DNA of 33,098 bases from the NCBI GenBank assembly GCA_944336975.1, contig CALVLH010000017.1, positions 1 to 33,098 on the forward strand. Direction: 5' to 3'. This DNA comes from an uncultured Clostridia bacterium (GTDB lineage: Bacteria > Bacillota > Clostridia > Christensenellales > Borkfalkiaceae). Below are positions 1 to 7,657 of the stretch, piece after piece (positions within the stretch are counted from its first letter, which is position 1; each line of letters opens with the position of its first letter). The notes below the pieces were generated by a model. The model saw only the letters and a list, made by a program, of their open reading frames with translations. It was not told where the DNA came from and searched no databases. A program made the position numbers and the translations under genes.

Positions 1-564
1 CCGAAGTTGCAGGAGCAGTTGAAACAAAAGGAAAAAGAGATAGAAAATATCGTCAATGCCGTGCAGAAGGGCTACGCTACGGAAACATTATTGAAACGAC
101 TTGACGGGCTGGAAAAGGAGAAGATTGAGATAAGCGAAGCGATTGCCAAAGAACAGCTTAAAGCTCCGATCTTCTCACAAGACCATTTTAAAATGGCTCT
201 CTCCAACTTTCGCAAGATAGACATAACCACACAGGAAGGCAAACGCAAGATAATAGATACATTTATCAACGCAATTTACCTTTATGACGACCACTTAAAA
301 ATTATATACAATGCCAACGGTAAAGAGGAAACCATAAGCCTTGCAGAACTCGAAAGTTCAACTTTGTTTTCACGCGGGGCACCAAAAAAAACGGCAAAGG
401 ATTTTTCCTTTTGCTGTTTTTTTGTTAACGAATCTATGACAGGATTTGAGGGTGGAGACGTTTGCGGGAGCAAACGGGCGAAGGGCGTCACGGTTCGCAG
501 TCGTCCATTCCCCTTCCGCAGCCCGATCGCTTCCCCAAAGCGATCGGCGGGGCGCGCCGCCTAA
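1..564 (+). CDS. Large serine recombinase, C-terminal part (5' end outside window)
   Basis: The frame is open from base 1, so the start and the catalytic domain lie left of the window. What remains is a Lys/Glu-rich coiled-coil stretch (about residues 3-55 of the visible part), then a segment ending in IDTFINAIYLYDD and a short beta-rich piece. This is the usual C-terminus of clostridial large serine recombinases, which integrate and excise mobile elements. The normal family end is probably near the SRGAPKK segment (about 375-390). After that the frame runs on through a T-tailed hairpin (384-423) and into a structured repeat (435-577) before reaching a stop, so the last 50-60 residues look like run-on translation, not a domain. 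The gene probably marks one end of an integrated or decayed element. Confidence 0.75.
   Translation, partial: PKLQEQLKQKEKEIENIVNAVQKGYATETLLKRLDGLEKEKIEISEAIAKEQLKAPIFSQDHFKMALSNFRKIDITTQEGKRKIIDTFINAIYLYDDHLKIIYNANGKEETISLAELESSTLFSRGAPKKTAKDFSFCCFFVNESMTGFEGGDVCGSKRAKGVTVRSRPFPFRSPIASPKRSAGRAA
384..427 (+). terminator. Intrinsic terminator inside the recombinase tail
   Basis: The stem GCAAAGGA / TCCTTTTGC (one bulged T) has an A-run before it and seven T's after it, so it could work in both directions. It lies inside the open reading frame. This supports the view that the recombinase originally ended close to this point. Confidence 0.6.
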
Positions 565-577
565 AATCCTCTTTTCT
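435..577 (+). repeat. Structured repeat, copy A
   Basis: This is a hairpin-rich element of about 140 bases that shares its conserved blocks with copy B at 29792-29947. The left block TATGAcaGGATTTGAGGG is followed by GGAGaCGTTTGC. Hairpin 1 is CGTTTGC-GGGA-GCAAACG (459-476). Arm 2 pairs GGGC/GCCC (476-479 with 521-524) and GAAGGG/CCCTTC (480-485 with 511-516). Hairpin 3 is CGATCGCTT/AAGCGATCG (524-532 with 538-546). The right block is GCGCGCCGC and then AAATCC (564-569), which can close the whole unit by pairing with GGATTT (442-447). I see no convincing reading frame of its own. It is probably a non-autonomous mobile repeat or a structured RNA. Confidence 0.65.
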
Positions 578-740
578 GTTCCGCACGCGATCGCCCGAAC
601 CGCTTTTCCGCAAAATGCGCTTCGCGCCAGTTTATTTTTTGCGAGCCCTTCTTTTCATAACGCAATCAGAACAGACGAAAGCAATTTTTATTCTGTATTT
701 AGCTTGACTTTTACCGTTTGGATATGCTGTTTTATATTTG

Positions 741-886
741 GTCTTGAAGCCATACGGCCAATCCGTTATGTCAAGAACACCACTACCCTCAGGGCAGAAT
801 GCAGTTGAGGTTGAAATACCTCATTCCCGCCGTTGATAATTTCCGGCAGTGCCCCGAACGGATTAGTTTCGGGGACTTTTTTATAG
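741..886 (+). ncRNA. Possible structured RNA ending in an intrinsic terminator
   Basis: This stretch carries three successive hairpins: TGAGGT/ACCTCA (806-823), GCCG/CGGC (829-847), and CCCCGAA/TTCGGGG (852-874) followed by six T's (877-882). The loop of the last hairpin contains CGGATT (859-864). This is complementary to AATCCG at 760-765, so a pseudoknot or a competing antiterminator pairing is possible. A TTGACT box lies at about 704, but I could not find a well-spaced -10. A 22-codon frame (768-836) overlaps it and has no recognisable product. It could equally be a leftover leader of the mobile element. Confidence 0.35.
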
Positions 887-1077
887 CAAATTCATTGGTT
901 CCCCTTCGGTTTTTATGAGACGAGGGCGATCCGCACGATGCTTACTTAACGCGAGCGGCTATACCGATATTACGCCCAATCGGGCTTGCGCGTTTGTTTG
1001 GCAGTGCTAGGCGCATATCCCCCCCATAAAAATAAAGCGCGGAATTCGACCGCGATCTGGTTTTTTTCAAAATCCGC

Positions 1078-1106
1078 TTGACTTTTGTCTTACGAAAGAC
1101 TATAAT
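1078..1106 (+). promoter_or_regulatory. Promoter of small RNA candidate 1
   Basis: TTGACT (1078-1083), 17-base spacer, TATAAT (1101-1106). The spacer holds an inverted repeat, GTCTT-ACGA-AAGAC (1087-1100), that directly abuts the -10 box. It could be an operator. The predicted transcript start is about 1113. Confidence 0.75.
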
Positions 1107-1112
1107 CAATAT

Positions 1113-1180
1113 TGTAGTGACAGTTCTCTCGGGAACAGTGCTAATGCTCACGGAGTGTTTGGCAGTTACTACTTTTTTTT
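1113..1180 (+). ncRNA. Small RNA candidate 1 (three-way junction closed by its own terminator stem)
   Basis: The predicted start lies 7 bases after a perfect -10 box. The first bases GTAGTGAC (1114-1121) pair with GTTACTAC (1165-1172, one G-T pair), and eight T's follow (1173-1180). The helix that closes the RNA is therefore also its terminator. Inside are GTTCT-CTCG-GGAAC and a second arm, TGCTAA/TTGGCA, with CTC-ACG-GAG at its tip. The transcript would be about 60-68 nt. No protein frame explains the pairing. I do not recognise the family; an antisense or copy-control RNA from the neighbouring mobile element is possible. Confidence 0.6.
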
Positions 1181-1360
1181 AGCCTTTTTCTGTATCAGCC
1201 TTGGCAATTTGCCTATTCACCCCTTTCCGTTCTCTCTCCCAATCTCGCGACTGTCGCAACCGCGATCTCCCCCCCTCTTTGCATGAGTTTCCCGATCGGA
1301 AAAGATGCCATCCCGTTTTCCGTGTATAATATCGTTTTTTCGTTGATTCTGAATAAACGG

Positions 1361-1389
1361 TTGACTTTCCCCATTTTTTTCATTATAAT
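1361..1389 (+). promoter_or_regulatory. Promoter of small RNA candidate 2
   Basis: TTGACT (1361-1366), 17-base spacer, TATAAT (1384-1389). The predicted start is A1396. The -35 and -10 boxes are the same as those of the promoter 283 bases upstream. Confidence 0.75.
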
Positions 1390-1395
1390 ATAAGC

Positions 1396-1492
1396 ACTGA
1401 GTCGCATTGGCCCCGCAAGGGGTATGCTCCCTTGCGGAGCGGACGCATTCGTGTCGTCAGTCGAAAGGACGTAATTGCGGCTCATTTTTGTT
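1396..1492 (+). ncRNA. Small RNA candidate 2
   Basis: The transcript would start at A1396. Its 5' segment TGAGTCGCA (1398-1406) pairs with TGCGGCTCA (1476-1484, one G-T pair), followed by TTTTTG and more T's, so again the closing helix doubles as the terminator. Inside is a 9-bp hairpin, CCGCAAGGG/CCCTTGCGG (1413-1421 with 1429-1437). The design matches candidate 1 but the sequence is different. The overlapping minus-strand frame (1213-1485) has no recognisable product. Confidence 0.55.
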
Positions 1493-1706
1493 TATTTTTT
1501 AGCCTCCCGCCCGCTCGAAGACCATTCATTTTTGCGAATTATTTTTGAGCGCATTGATGTTTTCTTGCGGCAGAGATATTCGCGCGGAAAACGACATTTT
1601 GATAAGAAACGCGTTCCGAAAGACCGTGTTCGCATCCCTCACTTGTTATTCCTTTCTCCGGCACGGCGCAAAGACAGAAGCGCCCTTACCGGTCATGGGC
1701 GCAAAA

Positions 1707-1765
1707 AGGAACCCGTCGTTTTCGACAACACGCTTCTCTTGTTCACTTGAGACGGGTTCCTGTCT
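1707..1765 (-). terminator. Terminator of tRNA-Val
   Basis: On the minus strand, AGGAACCCGTC and GACGGGTTCCT (1707-1717 with 1751-1761) form an 11-bp stem followed by five T's. The 33-base loop contains a smaller GTCG-TTTT-CGAC hairpin. Confidence 0.6.
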
Positions 1766-1825
1766 TACAAAAAGAAATGCCCCGTATACCATACGTCTTA
1801 AACGGCGCACAATATACAGAGCTTC

Positions 1826-1902
<77 letters not shown>

Positions 1903-1923
1903 ATTTTGGCGATCAGCTTTAAT

Positions 1924-1952
1924 ATCATACCCAAAAGAAAATGAAATGTCAA
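1924..1952 (-). promoter_or_regulatory. Promoter of tRNA-Val
   Basis: On the minus strand, TTGACA (1952-1947), 17 bases, TATGAT (1929-1924), about 20 bases before the tRNA 5' end. Confidence 0.85.
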
Positions 1953-2044
1953 GTAATAAAAGGCGGAAATTTGAAAAAATACAAAAAAGTTGTAAAATCG
2001 TTTCTTCAATTTTTTGACTTTTCCGTCTCTTTTGAGTCAACTTG

Positions 2045-2073
2045 TTGACAGAACGACCAAGATATAGTACAAT
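2045..2073 (+). promoter_or_regulatory. Promoter of the glycolipid glycosyltransferase gene
   Basis: TTGACA (2045-2050), 17 bases, TACAAT (2068-2073). The ribosome binding site GGAGA is at 2109-2113. Confidence 0.8.
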
Positions 2074-2122
2074 GTTTATAAACGACAACAAATTATCGAA
2101 TTCTCTACGGAGATAATATTAT

Positions 2123-3649
2123 ATGGTTTCATACAGAAAGCCCAGAGTCCTCATCACATACCTGGAAGCAGGAATGGGACATATCGTCAGCGCACAGGCG
2201 ATCGCCGATTCTCTCAAACGCAAATACGGCGACAAAATGGAGATCATCGAAAGCTATTTCCTGCGCGACAGCGAAAATCCCATTCTCCCGAAATTTGAGC
2301 GCTACCTCGTCAACGAAGTGCAGCGTTATTCCAAATATCCCGCTTACGGAGACGTGCAGGTGCTCTCCATGCACCTCATCGGGGCGCAGAATTCACTCAA
2401 ATTCGTTCACCGATCCGTCTTCCGCAAGCAGACGCTTGCCGCGATCGAGGAATATGCCAAATATAATGCCGACGTCATCGTCTGCACTCATTATTTCCTG
2501 CTCCATGCGGCGGTAGAATATAAGCGGAAGTATAATCACGATGCGATCGTCGTTTCCTATTGTCCCGACAACAACGTCCACGGCTGGTGGGACAACCGCG
2601 CGGACTGCATTTATACCAACAATCCGCTCGCGACCAAGCAGGCATACGATCTCAAATTCAAAAACGGACACGTGCGCGAGGCGTTTTATCCTACCCGCAG
2701 CGACGTCTCCGAATCCAACGAAAGCAAGGAGTTTTACCGCAAGAAATTCGGCATTCCTCTCGACAAATTTGCGGTGGTCATCGCGGACGGCGTCTATGCC
2801 AAGGCGAAAGTGGAAAAGGTGTGCCTCGAACTGCTGAAAACGGACGTTCCCCTCACCATCTGCGTGCTTGCAGGCAAAAACGAAGCGCTGAAAAAGAAAT
2901 TCGACGCGCTCATCCCCACGACAAAGCCCAACATCACCCTTCTGACGTTCGGTTTCCTCAAAGAAGCGCCCCAGCTTTACGGCGCTTGCGACCTTTTCAT
3001 CACCAAAGCCGGTCCCAATGCGGTGCTCGACAGCGTGATGATGGGAACGCCCATCCTCATCGATTATTGCGCTTCCCCCATCGAACGCACGACCAAAAAA
3101 CTGTTCGTGGAACATATGTTCTGCGGCTATCATATCGTTTCGCCCGTCAAGATCCGCAAACAGGTGGAAACGCTCGTCACCCGCCCCGAACTGCTCAACG
3201 AGATCAAAGAAGCGCTCAGCTTCTTCGATAAATCCAAGAACGGCGCAGACGAGATCGCGGAAGACATCGCGCAGATCCTTTGGAACCGACGCGAACGCCT
3301 GAAAAAGATTTTACAAGAGGAAGAATCCGCGATCACCGAATTTATTTCGGAAAAAGCGGACAAAAAGATCGCAAAAGCGGAGGAAAAAATCGAAACCCTG
3401 AACGCCAAGACGGCGAAAAAGACGGAAAAGATCGCCGCAAGGGCGCAGGAAAAGGCGCAGAAGATCAACGAAAAAGCGGAAAAAGCAGGCAGGACCGTTT
3501 ATGAACAGAAGGCCAATCCCCTCTCCGCGGAAGCCGCGTCCAAAAAGTCGAAGCGCGTGATCGCCGAACAGGGGCAGATCTTCGCGGAAGAAGCCGAAAG
3601 CGTCGCCGAAGAGGCAGAAACAAAGACGCCCGAACCTGCCGATATATAA
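2123..3649 (+). CDS. MGDG synthase-family diacylglycerol glycosyltransferase (GT28) with a charged coiled-coil tail
   Basis: The enzyme transfers a sugar from a UDP-sugar to diacylglycerol on the inner face of the membrane, making glycolipids that also anchor lipoteichoic-type polymers. The N-terminus has the MGDG-synthase pattern ITYLEAGMGH (about residues 9-18). The GT-B C-terminal half has the donor-site stretch FITKAGPNAVLDSVMMGTP (about 292-310), typical of GT28. Residues of about 395-508 form a Lys/Glu/Ala-rich extension of heptad character, which UgtP-like enzymes usually lack; it may be a membrane or partner contact. The start is supported by GGAGA 9 bases upstream and a clear promoter. 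The gene stands alone. Whether it adds glucose or galactose cannot be read from the sequence. Confidence 0.85.
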   Translation: MVSYRKPRVLITYLEAGMGHIVSAQAIADSLKRKYGDKMEIIESYFLRDSENPILPKFERYLVNEVQRYSKYPAYGDVQVLSMHLIGAQNSLKFVHRSVFRKQTLAAIEEYAKYNADVIVCTHYFLLHAAVEYKRKYNHDAIVVSYCPDNNVHGWWDNRADCIYTNNPLATKQAYDLKFKNGHVREAFYPTRSDVSESNESKEFYRKKFGIPLDKFAVVIADGVYAKAKVEKVCLELLKTDVPLTICVLAGKNEALKKKFDALIPTTKPNITLLTFGFLKEAPQLYGACDLFITKAGPNAVLDSVMMGTPILIDYCASPIERTTKKLFVEHMFCGYHIVSPVKIRKQVETLVTRPELLNEIKEALSFFDKSKNGADEIAEDIAQILWNRRERLKKILQEEESAITEFISEKADKKIAKAEEKIETLNAKTAKKTEKIAARAQEKAQKINEKAEKAGRTVYEQKANPLSAEAASKKSKRVIAEQGQIFAEEAESVAEEAETKTPEPADI

Positions 3650-3655
3650 CACACA

Positions 3656-3679
3656 ATGCGCCGCGCCGCCGCGGCGCAT
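3656..3679 (+). terminator. GC-rich hairpin after the glycosyltransferase
   Basis: ATGCGCCGCG/CGCGGCGCAT, a 10-bp stem with a 4-base loop, begins 7 bases after the stop codon. The T-run behind it is broken, so it is a weak terminator or an mRNA end stabiliser. Confidence 0.45.
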
Positions 3680-3749
3680 ATTTACGCTCTTTTGCGGCCG
3701 CGCGATCATAACGTCGGAAGAACTCTTTCCCCTCTTTGGGTTGTATATA

Positions 3750-3778
3750 TTGACAAAGCCGTCCGCTTGTGATATAAT
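3750..3778 (+). promoter_or_regulatory. Promoter of the small membrane protein gene
   Basis: TTGACA (3750-3755), 17 bases, TATAAT (3773-3778), a full consensus. The leader to the ATG at 3822 is about 37 bases and contains AGGAAACG. Confidence 0.85.
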
Positions 3779-3821
3779 CTGTTTAGCAGGGTAAATCATT
3801 TCCCTCGCACAGGAAACGACC

Positions 3822-4211
3822 ATGAGATTTTCCAATTTATTCCGCTTTATCCAGCATATCGGCAATATGGGTGCCGCATCCGGCAAAAAACGTGTGGCAT
3901 ACGCGTTTGCGAATATCCTGATCATGGCCCTCGGGGTACTGTGCGCGGTCGGCGTAAAAGTACTCGCCGGTCACATGGACGAGAGTTTCGGTATGCTGAT
4001 CGCCTGCGTCGTGGGGATCATTATATGCGGTTTGCTCGCGTTACTATGCTTTTTACAGGGTTTCGTTGCCCAGATCGCGCTCGTGATCATCGCGGGAATC
4101 GGGATGTTCCACCGCGAAGAACGAGGAGGCAACATCATAGCCTTTCTCATCGCGCTTCTGACGACAGTAGGACTGATCGTAGCGCTCGTCATATTTCTCC
4201 AAATGACTTGA
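3822..4211 (+). CDS. Small integral membrane protein, unknown function
   Basis: The 129-residue protein has about four hydrophobic helices (about 26-48, 58-75, 75-93 and 102-126) and a short basic N-terminus, MRFSNLFRF. The short polar stretch HREERGG (about 97-103) separates the last two helices. There is no catalytic motif and I recognise no family. It has its own consensus promoter and an AGGAAACG binding site. It ends just before a strong palindromic terminator, so it is probably transcribed alone. Confidence 0.75.
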   Translation: MRFSNLFRFIQHIGNMGAASGKKRVAYAFANILIMALGVLCAVGVKVLAGHMDESFGMLIACVVGIIICGLLALLCFLQGFVAQIALVIIAGIGMFHREERGGNIIAFLIALLTTVGLIVALVIFLQMT

Positions 4212-4223
4212 CCTATTTCCTTT

Positions 4224-4260
4224 CGTCGGGGCGCGATCGCGCCCCGACGAATTTGTTTTT
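4224..4260 (+). terminator. 26-bp perfect palindrome terminator
   Basis: Bases 4224-4249 read the same on both strands (CGTCGGGGCGCGA and its complement) and are followed by a T-rich run up to 4260. It closes the 3822 gene and lies 23 bases before the lipoprotein start. Confidence 0.7.
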
Positions 4261-4272
4261 TGGGAGGTTGAT

Positions 4273-7200
4273 ATGAAAAAATGCATTCCGATCGTATTCG
4301 CGCTTGTCTTTGCGGCCGCCATCCTTTTTCTGACGAGCTGTTCCATCTTCACGGGAAACGGCGAAAAGCCCGACGTCCGCTATTCCCTTTCCGACGAACT
4401 CATCGGCTATCGGCTCACCTCCGATCCCGATCCCGTATACGACGGGACGCCGAAAACACGTTCGTTCGTCATCACCTATAACGGGGAACGCATCGATACG
4501 GTGATCTCGGGCGAAGAGCATCCCGATCTCAACGTGGAGTATCGGGACAATGTCAATGCGGGAACGGCTTCGATCCTGGTCGCGGCGAAGAGCGCGTCCG
4601 AAAAATATACGGGCTCCATGACGGTGAATTTCCCCATCCTTCCCGATCCCGCGCCGATCTCCGCGGGCGACGCCGCTTCTCTGAACGACATTCTCTCTTC
4701 GGGAAACTATCTCGCCGTGCAGTTTTCCGCCGACATCGCCGTCGCCGCGGGACAAAGCGTGACGATCCCCGCGGACGTCAATGTGCAGACGAACGGATTT
4801 TCGCTGTACAACCTCGGCGAAGTGAGAAACGAAGGCACGCTCCGCTTTACGTCGGAGCAAGACGAAAGAGCCGTTTCGGAAAACGGAGGTTCGTTCGTCA
4901 ATCTCGGTTCGGTATATTTTGCGGACGACGCGGCGCTCCTCAACGACGGTACGTTTGAAAACGAGGGAAAGGTCTTTGTCGACGAATGGGACGCGGGCGT
5001 TTATTCTTCGACCGACCTTATCGGCTCCCCCTTCGAAGGCTTTTACCGCAGATATGCGCTGGAAGAGTGCGACGTTTCTCTCTCCAGCGCCTCCGCGGTC
5101 TATGAAGGCATTCCCGTCACGCCGTCCGTCGTCGTCCGCATGGGAGAAACGACGTTTTCGGCGAACGACTGCAACATCGTTTATGAGAACAACATCGACG
5201 TAGGTACCGCTACCGTGACAGTCACCGCGCTCCCCTTCTCCAAGTCGCTCATAGGAGAACGGATCCTCACGTTTACGATCGAGCAGGCCGAGTGTGTCGT
5301 TCGCGACGAAAGAGCGTTGCTCGACGCGGTCGGTAACTTGAATTACGGTAAAATATTCTGCTATGCCACGATGTTGTCGGCGGACCTGCTCCTTCCCGAC
5401 GGGCAGGAACTTGTCCTGTGCGGATCGACCGTGAAATCGAGCGGGGATTGGACGATCGACGGAACGCTCTCCGTCGAGGAAGATACGACCTGGACGCATT
5501 CGGGCGATCTGAAGATTGGCGGTTCGGTGTCGACGGCGGGCACGACTTACTTTACGGGCACTGTGACAAATTCGGGCACGCTTTTCAGCGGCGCGCAGAT
5601 ATATAATCGGGCTTACATGAAAAATCGTGGCACGCTGGAAACCGCGGGCGCATTTTATAACGAAGGTACGCTCGTCAATCAAGGAACGGCGGTCAACGGC
5701 GGAAAATTCTACCAATTCCCGCAAGGCTCTCTTTCTTCCGATACCCCTTTCGACAACGCGGGCACCGCATACCTGGACGAGGAAAATTCCGCTTTTGCGG
5801 ACGGATATGTCATCCGCGAGCGCATCGGCGCGGACAATACCTCGCTCGATCGTTATGAATTTACCTACGACGGAAGCGAGCAGAAGCCCCGCGTCGTTTT
5901 CGGAGACGGAAGCGTACGCGTCCCCCATTCCGTCCTTTACAGCTATTCCCCCGACGGGATCCGCGAAGAAGCGCCCGTCCGCGCAGGAACGGTCTATCTG
6001 ACCGTATCCGTTTCCGGCAAGTCCGAGCAATATTGCGGCACATATACCCTTACCTACCGCATCCTCCGCGCGAGCGCGACGTTTACCGACAGAGAAGAGC
6101 TTGAAGCTATCCTTTACAGCGTAAATCATGACACCGCGATCGCTTCGGGCGAGATCGTCCTGGACGAGGACGTGACGGTGGAAACGGGCAAGTCGCTCAT
6201 CGTCCCCGAAGGCGCCGACCTGATCAACGCCGCCTCGCTGACCGTGCTCGGGAACGCCGAGATAAGCGGACGTTATTGCGAACGCGAGGGCGCGAAGACG
6301 AACGTCGCGGACGGCGCGTCCTTCCGCGTCGACGGGGAGACGTATTTCAACGGCGCGTCTCCCGCGGGCGTTTCGGGCGAAGGAAAGATCTTTGTCCGCA
6401 TCCCGCTTTCCGAAGCAGCGACCGTCGGCTTTCCCGAGTCCGTAATCTACTCTGCCGACGGCACGCCCCGACCGAAGGTCGACCTCCGCACGGAAGAGAT
6501 CGAACTCATCTCGCACGACGAATACCGCACCTCTTACGTCAACGCCGACGACGCGACGCTTACGGACGCGCCCGCCGTCGCGGTATCGACCGCATACGAT
6601 TTTTCGCCGCACTGCTACGGCTCGCGACGGGACAATTATCAAATCCTGCCCGCAGAGATCTCCGTTTCCACCTTTGAACAGCTCCTCGACGCGGTCAACT
6701 CTCATCGGGAAGACGCGGATTTCGGGAATTACTCCCTCATCACGCTGACGCAACACATTACACACTACAATCAAACGCTCGATCACATCACCCTGCGCGT
6801 CGCCGAAAACACCACGCTCATGCTCGGAAATTATTCGTTGAACCTGTACGACGGCGGCGCCCCCTACAACAAAACGCATTATATCGTCAACAACGGGACG
6901 ATGGTGTTTGGCTATAAGACCACTCTCCTGATCGACTTAAGATACAGCGGCACGGGCCTCATCGAATGCGAAACGGACAACGCACAAGTAGCCGAAGATA
7001 TGGCAAGCCTTGCGCACGTCATCCGCCTGACAGGCGACATCGAAGAAGAGCTCGTCGTCATTCCCTACCGCTCGAAGAATTTTACTCTGGACCTCAACGG
7101 TTATTCCGTCAGAAAATTGAGCGTTGCGTTGGGCGACGATCTAAATCTTCCTTCTCCCGACCTTTTCAAGATCATCTCATCCCGAGCGGGCGGGACGCTC

Positions 7201-7359
7201 GGAGCGGAAGGCTCCGCCGAAGAGGGACTGTATGTCGCCGTGATCGACGAAGGAAAACAAGTTCTCGTCTCCGGCATCGAGATATTCGGAATCGAATATT
7301 ACAAGAACACCGATCCGACTCGCATCACCATAGTAAATTGCGAGGTGCATTCCCTCTGA
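4273..7359 (+). CDS. Large modular surface lipoprotein with four MBG-like/solenoid modules
   Basis: This 1028-residue exported lipoprotein has a lipoprotein signal peptide with lipobox LTSC, giving Cys23 as the lipid-anchored residue. The body is a four-times repeated pattern. An Ig-like MBG-type domain carries the signature YDGTP...VNAGTA; copies start near residues 43, 265, 525 and 717. Each is followed by a stretch that begins with a D-x-x-x-L-x-x-x-L helix (for example SLNDIL, ALLDAVG, ELEAIL, QLLDAV) and continues as short strands of the type N-x-G-T-x-x-x, as in a parallel beta-helix. The start follows GGGAGG at 4261-4266. No enzyme motif is visible. A role in surface binding or wall structure is inference. 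Confidence 0.8.
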   Translation: MKKCIPIVFALVFAAAILFLTSCSIFTGNGEKPDVRYSLSDELIGYRLTSDPDPVYDGTPKTRSFVITYNGERIDTVISGEEHPDLNVEYRDNVNAGTASILVAAKSASEKYTGSMTVNFPILPDPAPISAGDAASLNDILSSGNYLAVQFSADIAVAAGQSVTIPADVNVQTNGFSLYNLGEVRNEGTLRFTSEQDERAVSENGGSFVNLGSVYFADDAALLNDGTFENEGKVFVDEWDAGVYSSTDLIGSPFEGFYRRYALEECDVSLSSASAVYEGIPVTPSVVVRMGETTFSANDCNIVYENNIDVGTATVTVTALPFSKSLIGERILTFTIEQAECVVRDERALLDAVGNLNYGKIFCYATMLSADLLLPDGQELVLCGSTVKSSGDWTIDGTLSVEEDTTWTHSGDLKIGGSVSTAGTTYFTGTVTNSGTLFSGAQIYNRAYMKNRGTLETAGAFYNEGTLVNQGTAVNGGKFYQFPQGSLSSDTPFDNAGTAYLDEENSAFADGYVIRERIGADNTSLDRYEFTYDGSEQKPRVVFGDGSVRVPHSVLYSYSPDGIREEAPVRAGTVYLTVSVSGKSEQYCGTYTLTYRILRASATFTDREELEAILYSVNHDTAIASGEIVLDEDVTVETGKSLIVPEGADLINAASLTVLGNAEISGRYCEREGAKTNVADGASFRVDGETYFNGASPAGVSGEGKIFVRIPLSEAATVGFPESVIYSADGTPRPKVDLRTEEIELISHDEYRTSYVNADDATLTDAPAVAVSTAYDFSPHCYGSRRDNYQILPAEISVSTFEQLLDAVNSHREDADFGNYSLITLTQHITHYNQTLDHITLRVAENTTLMLGNYSLNLYDGGAPYNKTHYIVNNGTMVFGYKTTLLIDLRYSGTGLIECETDNAQVAEDMASLAHVIRLTGDIEEELVVIPYRSKNFTLDLNGYSVRKLSVALGDDLNLPSPDLFKIISSRAGGTLGAEGSAEEGLYVAVIDEGKQVLVSGIEIFGIEYYKNTDPTRITIVNCEVHSL

Positions 7360-7452
7360 GCGCCCGAGGAGGCGTATGATATGCCTTTTTCGCGAGAACG
7401 GACGAAGTCTTACTGCCATACCCGATCTGCAATAAGGCACGTCAGAACGATT

Positions 7453-7478
7453 AAAAGCGCGGCATACGCCGCGCTTTT
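7453..7478 (+). terminator. Terminator of the lipoprotein gene
   Basis: AAAAGCGCGGC-ATAC-GCCGCGCTTTT, an 11-bp perfect stem with a T tail, lies about 95 bases after the stop codon. It can work in both directions. Confidence 0.75.
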
Positions 7479-7581
7479 CCTTTCTCTGTTTGTTTGCCTC
7501 GACGAGCCGCAATCGTCTTGAAAGCGGCGCTTTAGCGCCCCGATGCCCTTTTCGCTTTACCCGCAGTGGGCCGCGGTCGGA

Positions 7582-7618
7582 TAAAAAATACCCGACGGCG
7601 TTTTCCGCTCGTCGGGTA
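7582..7618 (-). terminator. Terminator of the membrane protein at 7658-8185
   Basis: On the minus strand, TACCCGACG...CGTCGGGTA forms a 9-bp stem followed by TTTTTTAT. Together with 7453-7478 it separates two convergent genes. The rest of 7360-7657 shows nothing else. Confidence 0.75.
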
Positions 7619-7657
7619 TCGCCGCGCTGTCGCGCGATCAGAGGCTTATACTGCGCC

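Noticed and set aside
446-808. A 120-codon plus-strand frame after the recombinase
   Set aside because: It spans the structured repeat and then AT-rich sequence, has no binding site, and no domain.
4213-6879. An 888-codon open frame on the minus strand
   Set aside because: It is antisense to the lipoprotein gene, begins without a ribosome binding site, has no recognisable domain, and its Arg/Val-rich composition is typical of the shadow of a GC-rich coding frame.
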